This document shows positions 1 through 9,975 of a DNA stretch of 53,821 nt, piece after piece (the first letter of the stretch is position 1; each line of letters starts with the position of its first letter). The position numbers were made by a program, and so were the translations under genes. The notes under the pieces are model-generated. The model had not been told where the DNA came from. It saw only the letters and a list, made by a program, of their open reading frames with translations, and made no database searches. This stretch comes from Nemertoderma westbladi (lineage: Eukaryota; Xenacoelomorpha; Nemertodermatida; Nemertodermatidae), in NCBI GenBank assembly GCA_032718475.1, contig JAUCBJ010004101.1:1-53821 (forward strand), given 5' to 3'.

Positions 1-1157
1 TGGACTCCTTGTTTTTTTCGTGCCCTAGGAGGCACATTCAAAATTACCAAAAATGTTCTCCAATGTTATATTATGAGTTCAATAATCGTGATCAGCATCT
101 AAAAAACCGTTATGTACCACAAATAAAATAATTTAGGCGATGTTCGCGCTTTCAGACCTTTAGCAGTTTAACCTGCCAAATTTAGGTGTCTTCTAGGTTA
201 TAAATCGACTTTAGCCTATGACGAGTATTTGATACACTACATTAGCCGAAGCCAGTCTATGCGCGACCATTCACCCGCTGGATATACCCGGGAGACTGGA
301 TTCGGAAGCTCTGACCTTATTGCGGTGTAGGCCTACTGTATTATTCGACTGATCGTTAATATATAATCTCTGACAAATATTATTCACTTTCGGGAAATAT
401 CAACAGTTCCTTTAGGACGTGGCGCTCTAAATATGTAAACAGAGTTATGACTTACACTAGACACAACGGGATGGCTATTGATTCACGTATAAAGCGCATT
501 CTTTAGGAGATGCTTTGTTATCTGTCACAATCATGCACACTACCGCACAATGCTGCACACCGATCTGCCGACCTTCACTAATTTTAGTCACATATAAAGA
601 GAACAGCAACCGACACATGTAGTGCCTATGAAATAGCATTAGATTCACTCCAAAACCAATATAATGTAAGTCGCAATTGCTATATGTAACCTGTCTCTTA
701 CCTTCAGTATATCAAGAAGATTGGGGTTTTATAATTATTTATCGATATTATCCAAATATAATAATATTCCATCAACTGATATAATTAATAACCGACAGTA
801 AATAGCAGTAAAAAGGCGGTGTTTGTAGGTGACAATATGATTTGTAACAATATGTTTTGGTTTGGATTGATAACAGTTATACGTTTCTATGATCAAAGCC
901 TACTAATGTTTTGCTAAAGCCTGAAACACAGAAATTCCAAAGCCGGTTTTCTGGCATCAGGAAAACTACACACTGACTGAATTGCGTGAGTTTCTGTATA
1001 CAATGTCCAACACAGAGTGAAAACCGCTCTGATTGGTCGACCGAACAAAGAACGAACAAAGAACAAAGAAAAAGTTACACGTGGACACAGCTGATAGATG
1101 TCGTCATCTTGAACTACACTGTATCAAGAGTATTTGGCTTATTGCGACATAAAATTG

Positions 1158-1266
1158 CTAGTTATGTCCGCTAAAGTACACATACAGAAGAAATGGCTTT
1201 TTATGTCCACTAAAACACCGGTACAGTAAGGAAACGGCTTTTTATGTCCGCCAAAACACCTACAGA
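1158..1266. repeat. Degenerate tandem repeat, about 40 bp, three copies
   Basis: The phrase TATGTCC followed by a CTAAA-type stretch recurs at 1163, 1202 and 1243, a spacing of about 40 bp. Copies differ by several substitutions. Confidence 0.6.
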
Positions 1267-1496
1267 GCACTTTGCGGGGAAAATAACTAGCTAGATCCGC
1301 AAAAGCCTTTACAGGCGAGCCATTAAAACTTTTGAAAATTTTAGCTGAAAATACTGGAGATGGGTGCAAGAAAGTCCTCTTTCTTGTCTTTCGTGACAGC
1401 ACGAAAATAAACATAGCTATGTTAATTTAAATTTTAGGAAAAGTCACGAAATGTTGGTTTTTCCCACCAAATGAATTACAAAAAATATTCTCAATT

Positions 1497-1532
1497 AAAA
1501 GACAGTTTAAAAGACAGTTTAAAAGACAGTTT
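1497..1532. repeat. 12-bp perfect tandem repeat, three copies
   Basis: AAAAGACAGTTT occurs three times in a row without a mismatch. Confidence 0.95.
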
Positions 1533-2320
1533 AAACTATTTCATTTATTTTTTCAAAAACCTATAAATCTTGGCCAAAAGTTTAGTTTTTAGACTCAAAC
1601 CTAAAAACCTTATAGTTTGCACACAACCTAAGGATTCCGTCATTAGGTCATTTGGAGCAATATCCTAGTGCCGTTAAAGAAAAGGATCAGTTTACAGTAA
1701 CATGTTATTCGAACCAAAACAATAAATGAGAGTCAATTACATGTTACAGTTTAATTTTTGTGATAATGTAAATGTATACATAATGTGTGATAATAATTTA
1801 ACAAACTAATAATTGCAACTATCAAATTAGTTAGCAACCTTGTAAAAGCAAGCAAAGAGTCGGCCGAAGCCGGAGTCGACCCGAAGGCTTCTCTTTCGAT
1901 AGCTTCTACCCGAGGGTAGGGGTGGGCGCTACTCCTATCCCAAGATTTGCTCCCAGTTATTTAACTGGTACTCCAACCTTGTAATTCCGGTCAAATTCCG
2001 GCCGGAATTGACCCCAATCCGGCAATTCCGGCCGGAACCGGAATCAGGCAAACACCACCGGAATTCCGGGACATCCCTATTAACGACCCAACCACGCCAA
2101 CCTACTACTGATGGAATGGCAGCAGTGTAATCGACCTTGTATTTGTCGATGAATATCTCCTCAATGTATCTTCTATTAATATGGTGCATTGCATACTCTC
2201 AATACAAAACACCAACGAGACCATCTCCAAATCAGCCTGAAACGTTTAATTTTCCGGTTTATGTTTATTCGGGATTGCTACTTAATCAATTTATTAATTA
2301 ATAGTTTCAATATCTTTTTA

Positions 2321-2448
2321 GGGATGTACTTTACACTCCGATTTCCCAACTCTCGAGCCAGAATCCGTCGATGTTTCTTCGTCTTTAGGATCTTCCGTAT
2401 CTTATTTCCGTTTCCACCTCTTCTCGCGTTTCCTCGACTTCCCTTACC
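2321..2448 (-). pseudogene. BAF exon fragment of U0, 3' part missing
   Basis: This is the first 128 nt of the BAF exon found complete in eight other places, starting after the acceptor CTTTCAG. It encodes the basic Gly/Lys/Arg tail and the KHR start of the BAF domain. It stops at the proline just before the GIGEV hairpin, where unrelated sequence begins. It marks the left edge of the array and cannot encode a folded BAF domain. Confidence 0.8.
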
Positions 2449-4045
2449 CTGAAAGAATTGTATTGAGCATTTTGTAAAATGATTTTACGATGTTTTGAGA
2501 ACCGAGTCACGAAAGTAAACTAATCAAAGTAAAGTTATCTTTGTACATTATTTCAGGGAATACGCACAAAGAATCACTTATTTCCAGTGCGATTCCCCCA
2601 GAACTACTGTATTCTGCCTAGAAGAAACTTACTCTTTTATCGATCGTTTAAGGATGCAAGGCGCATAGATGAAACCGGGTTAACTTGAACCCACGGTAGC
2701 CAGATATGTTAATTATAGGTAATGGGCTAAACGACAAGGATATCATCGCGGATATCATACTTTACAGTATATTTTCTGGCGATTTATTATATGTACTGTA
2801 TATGATATATCTGTATTTTGTACATAAAAATTTTCTGCACAAATTAAATTATTGTTATAATTATTATATTATTTATTATTATTTATATATATTTTTATAT
2901 TTATATTTAATTATTATATTATATTATTATTTATATTGTAAATTATATTGTACAGAAAATATATTTAATATATTTTCTGTACAATATAATTTGTGGCGAT
3001 GCGGATCAGTTTTAGAGCTATTCTGGTCCCCCTGGATGAAAAGTAGGGTAAAAGTAAAAAAAATTAAATGAAAAAATGTTGTGTTTGGTTGGATAATTGT
3101 GAAGGTATACGGGTTTTCGAGGTCGCTGAACATGATGACGCAACTATAAATAGTGCCCCAGGACGAAAAGTACAAGAAGTATCAAAAATTTCAACAGTGA
3201 AATTTTGCCATTGTTTGGATAATTCTGACGCTATGTACTGTATGTAGCCTTTCACAGTCGCTGATCACGATACAACTCGTTAGAATATTTGTGGTTACGC
3301 AACTATCGTTTTTGGTGCTTGTCTGGTGGGACGAAAAATACAATAAGACCAGAAAATCAGGTTTATTTGCCAGTAATGATTTAGGTTTACGCGAATTTGA
3401 TGCCATCATTATTCATTGTCTAAAGAGACCAACAGTCATAGCCATCGCGCGAACAAAGCGTCTTACATTATGCTATGACTCTAAGTTAAAGAAATATCAG
3501 TCAAATAAGCATGGGAAACTAAACATTATTTTTGATCAAACCTGTTGTCTCCTGAGCTAGAAAATCAGGATATCAATTTATTATTTTTGACCGTTTTGCA
3601 TGCTGTATCTCTCCGTACACAGTGTATATAATATAGTAGACCTACAATTCAATTATAATTAACATAATAAAAATAAACCCGCCTCTACATCGATTAATTA
3701 ACTCATACCAGGGGAGTGCACAGCCCTGAATATACAGTATCATTATTATTTATTCTATTGGTCTTTGATTAACGTACAGTACAGTAGGCACTATTTTATT
3801 GTGCATTAGATCTCTTTTAGCACTGCTAGTGTTTGTTCATGTAGGGCCTACTTATTGTTTTACCAGGAAGCTTTCGATTTCTAATACAGGTAGTAGCTAT
3901 AGATTTTATACAAATTCAAAAATATAATATAGTTTCAAATAATATTGTTGCAAAATTAATCTGTTTATAATAAATAGTCTAAAATACTGTTCCTGCGCAG
4001 TTGACCAATATAGTTAACGCTTTTACATTATTAATATTATTATAT
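2449..4045. other. A-type spacer of U0
   Basis: This is the A-type block between the BAF exon and gene 1. It holds an AT-rich stretch with a 49-bp palindrome, then about three degenerate copies of a 130-140 bp motif (2995-3420), then sequence shared with B units near 3700-4040. Open frames of 72 aa (minus) and 89 aa (plus) at 3191-3560 recur in every A block, but they have no recognisable domain and overlap the degenerate repeats. I do not call them genes. Confidence 0.6.
2942..2990. repeat. 49-bp perfect palindrome
   Basis: Two 24-nt arms are separated by one T; the left arm begins ATTATATTGTACAG. The same palindrome is perfect at 27923-27971. It carries one mismatch (CTGTAAAA) in the U1, U5 and U6 copies near 14335, 31910 and 38520. 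A shorter palindrome built on TTTGTACAGAAAA sits about 100 bp to its left in most A blocks. Confidence 0.9.
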
Positions 4046-4215
4046 TGTAGACTGCCACATATAATAATCAATGTCGAACAACATATACAATCAAACAAGT
4101 TACTGTAACTAAACTGTCCTGTAAACTGCTTTCCTATATAGCTATATAACACAACTAAGAGTTACACAATATTCATAAAGGTCAATCTGTGAACAAGGGT
4201 CAATCAGTCACTACA
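4046..4215 (-). repeat. 3' LTR of the gypsy element
   Basis: It is 170 bp, TG...CA, matching the other LTR except for one T/A difference in its outer part near 4187. The end of pol runs about 13 bases into it. Confidence 0.95.
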
Positions 4216-6149
4216 CTTCCCCCCCTCATCTTAGGTGGACGACCTCTTGGTCGAGGAAATTGAGAATGCTGGATAACGTGTGTGCATAGTCTCAAATGGT
4301 CGATGTGAATTACTTGATTCCACGTGGGTCTGTCAGGTATCGAAATACGGACATTAACTGGACCTATATGTTCTGTTACAACGTAAGGTCCATCCCATCG
4401 TGGTATTAGACTAGACGCCAAGCCTGGAGATGTTGGAGGTAAATGTGTCCGCCATACCTTATCCCCGACACAGAATTTCCGCTCTTCAGCTTTGTATATC
4501 TTGTCATGATATTCGTGTTGTCTGCGACGAAAGATTCGCGTTTTGTGGATAACATTATCTAGTTTAACTTGATTAATCGGTTTATCATTTATAATTCCCA
4601 ACCAGGATAGAGCTGGTATAGGTGAGTGAACTTGATTTACTACGTCCATTGGAGATAAACCTAGACTTTTATGTACAGAGTGATTGTAAGTAGAAACAAA
4701 TGAATCAATATGACAGTCCCATGAAGTTTGAGTACCATCTTTAGTTTCTACTAATTGCGCTCTAATTTGGTCCTTTATGGTTCTGACCAACCTCTCTGCC
4801 TTACTGGTTACTGTATTGTTGATTTTCTGTTGGCGACAAAAGTTTTTAAACTCATTTGAAATAAAGCATCGTCCTTGATCTGTCAATATGGTTTTTATTT
4901 CTAGGGGCTTTTGACATTTTCTAATCAATTTCATTAAACATCCAATGACAGTTGTTGAAGTTGTGTTTCCTACTGCGAACACATCTAGAAACCGAGAGAA
5001 ATGATCTACGACAACAAGCAAATGAGTGTTTCCAGTAGAAGACTTTGGGAAAGGGCCACAGAAATCCATAGCAACCCGCTCATAAGGTCTTGTAACCTCA
5101 GGTAGGGATTGAAGTGGCATCGGTGCTGGTGGTAAAACCTTTGCGCGAAGACACACATCACAATTTTTTAAGTAAGTCTTTAACTCCTTATCCATATTTG
5201 GCCAATAGCATTCCCGTTGTAATAATGATAACGTTTTCTCATAACCCAGGTGAGCACTATTGTAACCATGAACAGATTTGACAACTTTAGAACGAAGTCC
5301 TTTGGGCACAAATAACCTGGATTTATAAGTGTATATCCCTTCAACAGTTTTAGTGAATCGATAATTAATTCGGTCAAATTCGCTGTCAGCTTCTTGAAGC
5401 TGAATGAGTTCCTCTTTCGAAAGTTGTTTTAATCCCCCATTTTCACTCTCATCAAGCACAAACACATCCATATATGAACAATTACTAGGCAACCTAGAAA
5501 GCGCATCTGCCACTTGATTAGAAGACCCCTTTTCGTGTTTGATAGATTTTAATCCTTCAAACTCTAGAAGTCGTAGTTGCCAACGAGCAAGTCTACCAGT
5601 TGCAGTTTTATTATTAATTAGCCATTGTAATGGAGCATGATCAGACAAGACATGTACTTCAGCGCCATAAGTATAAGACTGGAACCGTTCCAATGCGAAT
5701 ATAACTGCCAATGCTTCCTTTTCTATTGTGGAATAGTTCTTTTCACTTGTAGTAAGATTCCTACTTGCAAATGCTATTGGGTGAAACAAACCAGCATTAT
5801 CTGTTTGACTTATGACGGCACCAACTCCAAGATTAGATGCATCGCAATGGACAAAGAATGGTTCACCAACTTTAGGGTGTACAAGAACTGGGGCACTAAT
5901 TAAGGCTTCCTTTAAACTTTCGAATGAAAATTCCTGTTCATCACTCCAAACAAATGGGACTTGTTTCCGTGTAAGTTCATACAATGGTTCAGCAATAAGG
6001 TTAAAGTTCCTTATGAATTGTCTATAGGTATTGACCAAACCCAGAAATTTTCTCACTTCAGAAACATTTGTTGGCGCTATCATGTTCTTAACAGCAATTA
6101 TCTTTGACTCACTTGGATGTACGCCGTCCTCATCAACAATGAATCCCAA
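4200..6149 (-). pseudogene. gypsy pol, 3' part: end of RT, RNase H, integrase
   Basis: These 649 codons continue pol after a frame break at 6180-6187. In order they show the end of RT, an RNase H domain with the CDAS acidic residue and SDHAPLQW, then integrase. Integrase has an HHCC zinc finger (HLGYEK ... CDVC), a first catalytic Asp in MDFCGPF (about residue 360), a second in LTDQGR (about 422), a Glu in KAERL (about 450) and a C-terminal GPY/F-type motif (WDGPYVV). The second Asp and the Glu are separated by 27 residues instead of the usual 35. The missing stretch is where the family has its conserved Pro-Gln-Ser/Thr-Asn-Gly motif. This integrase is therefore probably inactive. Confidence 0.9.
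4216..4226 (-). promoter_or_regulatory. Polypurine tract
   Basis: On the minus strand this reads AGGGGGGGAAG directly before the 3' LTR. That is the expected place and composition for the plus-strand primer. Confidence 0.85.
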
Positions 6150-6153
6150 AAAT

Positions 6154-7311
6154 TCAACTCTTCTCTGTAAAAATGAACATTTTTTTTGGCTGGAGTTTTA
6201 ATTTTGCAACTTTTAATCGGCGGAAAACTTCACGAAGTATCTCTAAATGTTGCTTTAGTTCCGTTGTGACCACATAGATGTTGTCCATGTAGAAAACAAC
6301 GCACGACATGTCACCAAATAAATTACTCATTAATCTTTGGAATGTTGGTGGGGCATTATTTAGACCAAAGGCCATGACAACAAATTCAAAATGGCCAAGA
6401 CTACACGAAAACGCAGTTTTATGTCTATCATCTGAGGCAAGAGGTATCTGCCAAAATCCAGATGCCAAATCTATTGATGAAAAATATTTCGCTCCGTATA
6501 GTTTATCTAATAAATCAGAAATTCGTGGTAATGGAAATGCATCTTTCTCTGTTACAGCATTCAGTGCACGGAAATCTACGCACACTCTGTCGTTTCCATC
6601 AGGCTTCTTAACAATAACCAAAGGTGATGAATATGGTGAGGAAGAAGGAGTGATAATATCCTTATCCAGCATATCTTTAATATTAGACTCTAGGAGATCT
6701 CTTTTAGCCAAAGGAACATGGTATGGCCTCTGAAATATTGGTATCTCAGATTTAGTTTTTATGTGATGTTCCACAAGGTTTGTACGCCCAAGTGGTGGTT
6801 CAAACAAATCATTATATTCCTTTGTTAGAAAGTAAAATGTTTCTAAATGTTCACTGGGAACATCTCTATTTATAGTACATTTCTCGATTAAATTTATTGT
6901 GACTACTTTATCATTTACTGAAAGAGAAGAAGGAATACTATCCGAAAATTTTAGTGTTACATTTAGAGCACGTAGTCCATTGACCCCAAGAATGCATGGA
7001 TGAGCCGAATCTGTGGCCACGAAAACGTCTACATCGGCCTTAGAAGTGCCTATTTGAATTGGAATTTGACAACGACCTCGAACATTAAGGGGTACACCAT
7101 TCGCAGTTTTTAAGATGAACTGAGTTGGCTTTAACTGATTTTCAGTAACTAATGAAGAGTGCAGAATTGTAGAGGATGCACCAGAGTCCATCAGTATCTC
7201 GCAAATCTGCTCATTGATAGTTCCTTTAACAAAGAATCGACCTTGAGTTCTCTCATGGGCTATCACAGCAACAGTGGTGTCGCCCACCATCACTGTTGTT
7301 GGAAGTTTAAA
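6154..7311 (-). pseudogene. gypsy pol, 5' part: protease and RT
   Basis: The frame opens exactly at the gag slippery site: a TGA in this frame lies immediately upstream at 7314-7312. An aspartic protease with DSGA is followed by RT with the FASSIDLASGFWQ-like palm motif and AFGLNNAP. The catalytic motif reads YMDN where the family has YxDD; the Asn codon is at 6280-6282. The frame is lost at a run of eight T (6180-6187), after which RT continues in another frame. The homopolymer break could be real or an assembly error. The Asn change and the integrase gap argue independently that this copy is dead. Confidence 0.9.
7269..7311 (-). promoter_or_regulatory. -1 ribosomal frameshift signal between gag and pol
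   Basis: The slippery heptamer T TTA AAC sits in the gag frame at 7311-7305. After a 6-nt spacer there is a stem-loop: CAACAG pairs with CTGTTG, then TGGTG pairs with CACCA, with loop GGCGA. The gag stop TGA (7292-7290) lies in the bulge between the two stem segments. A -1 slip enters the pol frame at its first open codon. Confidence 0.85.
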
Positions 7312-8306
7312 TCAACCGCGGAAGATTGTTGCATAGAATCCGAAATGTAGTTAGCGTCAGTCGTAGCTGGTTGATACTGGTTATAATCTTGAGCGTACTG
7401 GAAACCATTGATTGATTGTTCCATCGTATTATTAAATGCCTGTTCTGTAACTGGTGCAACACTAGCGCGATAATTTGTTGGATTTTGGAAGTGTTGAATA
7501 TGGGGTGCTCGAAAATATTGATAACGAGGTTGTTGAAACCGTGGTGGTCTCATATTTTGCCGCATTCCCTCAGTGGCCTGAGGTCTATAGCCTTGTTTTA
7601 GTTGTTGGGTTTTTGAAGGACAATCTCGTTGTATATGGCCACGACCTTGACAACAGTAGCAGAGGATTGACTCACGTATCTGAGCATTTGCGCCAGAAAA
7701 CCTAACAGCATCAACCTCATCTTCATAGTTAAGGTATTCATTAACTGCCACAGACGAAGACGATATTGATGGAGATTGCTTATATGATGACTTCAATTCC
7801 TCATTTCGCGCAAGAGAGAAGGCACTCTCTAAATTTCCTGGATCCTTCAAGGTAAGTTTCTCCCGCAATTCGTCACGTAGACCAGCAACAAAGACAGAAA
7901 CTGCCAAATTATTCCTATGGGTTACTGCAATACCAGCAAATGCGTTCTTACAAATGTCTGAAATAGAGGCATAATAAGCGAGAACAGATTCGCCTGGCTG
8001 TTGTTTAGCTTTAAATGCTCGTCGCATCGCAAATCTAATTGCATTTCCTGGCCATAGCTTTGTATATAGATTTACTTCGATGTCATCGAAAGTGGGAAGA
8101 CTGGTATCCAAGAGAACACGAATCTTGTAAGGAACATAAGCAGGCAAACGACGAATTCCCTCTTGATCAACCCAGCCATTTACGGTGCAAGCCAGGCGGA
8201 AATCGCGAAAGAAATTTTCGATAGATTCACGGTCCTCATTTGCTAACTTTGGTGGAACTTCAAAATGCGTTTGTATTAATAGTTTGTCTGGCTTATTGTC
8301 TTCCAT
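7290..8306 (-). CDS. gypsy Gag polyprotein
   Basis: This is a 338-aa frame with a retrotransposon Gag capsid-like region in its first half, followed by one CCHC zinc knuckle (CX2CX4HX4C) at about residues 215-228 and a Gln/Asn-rich tail. It would package element RNA in cytoplasmic particles. The frame is intact. It ends eight codons after the T TTA AAC heptamer, so most translation would stop here and a minority would continue into pol. Confidence 0.9.
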   Translation of the reverse strand: MEDNKPDKLLIQTHFEVPPKLANEDRESIENFFRDFRLACTVNGWVDQEGIRRLPAYVPYKIRVLLDTSLPTFDDIEVNLYTKLWPGNAIRFAMRRAFKAKQQPGESVLAYYASISDICKNAFAGIAVTHRNNLAVSVFVAGLRDELREKLTLKDPGNLESAFSLARNEELKSSYKQSPSISSSSVAVNEYLNYEDEVDAVRFSGANAQIRESILCYCCQGRGHIQRDCPSKTQQLKQGYRPQATEGMRQNMRPPRFQQPRYQYFRAPHIQHFQNPTNYRASVAPVTEQAFNNTMEQSINGFQYAQDYNQYQPATTDANYISDSMQQSSAVDLNFQQQ

Positions 8307-8361
8307 TCTGGTTGTGAATGTTGATAATTTGTTCTTCGGCTGGTAAATTGATATTGATCAT

Positions 8362-8381
8362 GAATCCCACTTCTGACACCA
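8362..8381 (-). promoter_or_regulatory. Primer binding site for tRNA-Leu
   Basis: The plus strand reads GAATCCCACTTCTGACACCA, which from memory is the 3' end of a metazoan tRNA-Leu with its CCA. It lies one base from the inner edge of the 5' LTR. The full 20-nt match is unusually clean. Confidence 0.85.
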
Positions 8382-8382
8382 G

Positions 8383-8552
8383 TGTAGACTGCCACATATA
8401 ATAATCAATGTCGAACAACATATACAATCAAACAAGTTACTGTAACTAAACTGTCCTGTAAACTGCTTTCCTATATAGCTATATAACACAACTAAGAGTT
8501 ACACAATATTCATAAAGGTCAATCAGTGAACAAGGGTCAATCAGTCACTACA
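8383..8552 (-). repeat. 5' LTR of the gypsy element
   Basis: It is 170 bp, TG...CA, and differs from the 3' LTR at one base. One mismatch in 170 bp implies recent insertion. Confidence 0.95.
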
Positions 8553-8560
8553 ATATTATA

Positions 8561-9011
8561 TTAAAGCTTTTCGAAGTACATTTTGTCTGTAAGAACTTTA
8601 TCTTTCGGCATTTTCTTCCCTTTTCCACGTTTATTCGATCTTCCCCGTCCTTTCTTCCCCTGTAAATATCAATTCATATACTGTTACACTCACTTAATTA
8701 CGTATATGTACTGTATATAGTAGACCTAAACCCACATTATATCCTATATTATATTTAGTCAAACAAACCTTCCCTTTCTTTCCCTTTCCTCTACGACTTC
8801 TAGATCTGCTTCCTTTACCTCGGCGACTCCTAGACCTGCTCTTCTTTCCCTTCTTACTTCCCTTTCGTTTTTTACGTCTCCTTTTCTCCATTTCGTTCCT
8901 GCTGGTGGAACGATTACCACTCTTTGATAGGCTCCTACTTTTCCTTTCATCTAAGGCCCAACTCGGCAAACTATCCAACCCCAAATCACTTTCTTCAGGT
9001 TGAACAGACAT
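8561..9011 (-). CDS. Gene 1, U0: spliced basic Lys/Arg/Ser/Gly protein, 113 aa
   Basis: Exon 1 is 8769-9011 (81 codons) and exon 2 is 8561-8659 (32 codons plus TAA), joined in phase 0. The donor is AAG|GTTTGT and the acceptor ATTTACAG|GGG. The N-terminus is acidic with a short hydrophobic patch (LDSLPSWALDE). The rest is strongly basic: KRRRKKRKG, then SRSRSRRGKG repeats. Exon 2 adds more Gly/Lys/Arg and ends KMYFEKL. The composition resembles a sperm nuclear basic or other DNA-condensing protein, but I do not recognise the family. Exon 2 resembles the basic tail at the start of the BAF exon, so gene 1 is probably a BAF-gene paralogue without the BAF domain. This copy has a divergent start (MSVQPEE). 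Confidence 0.7.
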
Positions 9012-9050
9012 AATTATTTAATATATTACCGATAATTATATATGTCCTAA

Positions 9051-9160
9051 ACAAAAAATGATTTCAGAATTTCTTTTGTAAATCATTTTTCTCCTAATTG
9101 ATATAGATTGACAATTAGAAGAAAATACGTTACAAAAGAAATTCTGATATAATTTTTTGT
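9051..9160. repeat. Long imperfect hairpin in the gene 1 leader region of U0
   Basis: Outer 31-nt arms (9051-9081 and 9130-9160) match at 29 of 31 positions; the left begins ACAAAAAATG. Inner segments TTTTCTCCTAATTG and CAATTAGAAGAAAA also pair with one mismatch around a small loop. Other gene 1 copies have only the left half, so this is a local inverted duplication. Confidence 0.8.
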
Positions 9161-9219
9161 TTACAGATTTTTGATAGATTTTGATTTTTTATAGATTGAC
9201 ATAGATTGATGTGCAGTTC

Positions 9220-9354
9220 TATTATATATAATATTTTGAATTCCAGAACTTAGTTTTGATTGGTTGATTTGAGCAATACTGTTCTGATTATTTGATTGGC
9301 TAAAACAAATTGGTATTTGGTGGCGCTTTTGGTGGGAGGTTTACCCGTTAACGG
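9220..9354 (-). promoter_or_regulatory. Promoter of gene 1, U0
   Basis: Read on the minus strand: CCGTTAACGG at 9345-9354, inverted CCAAT boxes (ATTGG on plus) at 9295-9299 and 9259-9263, and a TATA-like TATATAATA near 9220-9233. The TATA box is further from the ATG than in other copies because of the inverted duplication. Confidence 0.55.
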
Positions 9355-9975
9355 TGTTAATTTTGATGAGGGGCGAATCAGTGCAATTTAAAGAAGAACG
9401 CTTGAGTTAGGCGTTTCCATGTATTCACCATTAGAAAGACAAATAAAACTGCACCTACCTTCCCTACTCTCCCCTACATACTGTAGTATAAGTCGCACAG
9501 TTGTGTACAGTAGTCTTAGCTTCCTTACATTAATATTTTCTTAGTAAATAATGGCAGTGATTTTTTATGTCCTTTTATTTGACTTTTTTGTCCTCCTTTT
9601 TTTATTAATTGTGCATAATGACTTTTGTTGTCCCTTTAATGACTTTTGTTGTCCTTTTAATGACTTTTTATGTATGTATTTCTTCAAACTGTCAGACTGC
9701 TGATTTCTGGACTGTCAGACAGTTGATTTCAACTGTCTGATGCCAACTGTCTATGCCAAAACATTCAAAATTTGTTGATTTCTGGTCTGTCGGAAAGTTG
9801 GTTTCACTATGCCTGTGCCAAAACATTCCATGATTCCATGATTTATAGACTATGAGATAGATTTCCATATGCGCCTGTGGTAAAAGACTCTAAATTTAAT
9901 AGTTTGTGGTTGTTGTCGATAATCGATTACCACATAACGTAGCAAAACACTCATTTTATAGCCAAAAACAATTAC
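9355..9975. other. Spacer of U0 where other units have the integrase fragment
   Basis: After CCGTTAACGG the sequence departs from other units and the integrase piece is absent. From 9601 it matches 33709 onward. It contains three or four short tandem copies of TAATGACTTTTGTTGTCC-like sequence (9610-9680) and repeated CTGTCAGAC/CTGTCTGATG words. No gene is seen. Confidence 0.6.

Larger units (their letters stand above)
1..2320. other. Left flank of the array, no recognised gene
   Basis: I see no convincing coding region here. The open frames are short and low in complexity, and none shows a domain. Two small tandem repeats are listed separately. A patch near 1985-2070 is rich in the palindromic word CCGGAATT and its variants. 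Similarity to the array begins abruptly at 2321, inside a BAF exon. Confidence 0.6.
4046..8552 (-). mobile_element. Ty3/gypsy LTR retrotransposon, young but defective
   Basis: The element is read on the minus strand: 5' LTR, tRNA-Leu primer site, gag, pol (protease, RT, RNase H, integrase), polypurine tract, 3' LTR. It begins TG and ends CA and is flanked by ATAT on both sides (4042-4045 and 8553-8556). Sister units show the uninterrupted site, for example near 15440 in U1. The LTRs are 170 bp each and differ at one position. There is no envelope-like frame. It entered the array eight bases downstream of a gene 1 stop codon. Confidence 0.95.

Noticed and set aside
3191-3560. 72-aa minus and 89-aa plus frames in every A block
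   Set aside because: They overlap each other, lie in degenerate 130-140 bp tandem repeats, and show no domain or conserved splice sites.
8759-8950. 63-aa minus frame MKGKVGAYQRVV... repeated in several units
   Set aside because: It is an overlapping alternate frame of gene 1 exon 1, with no splice partner.
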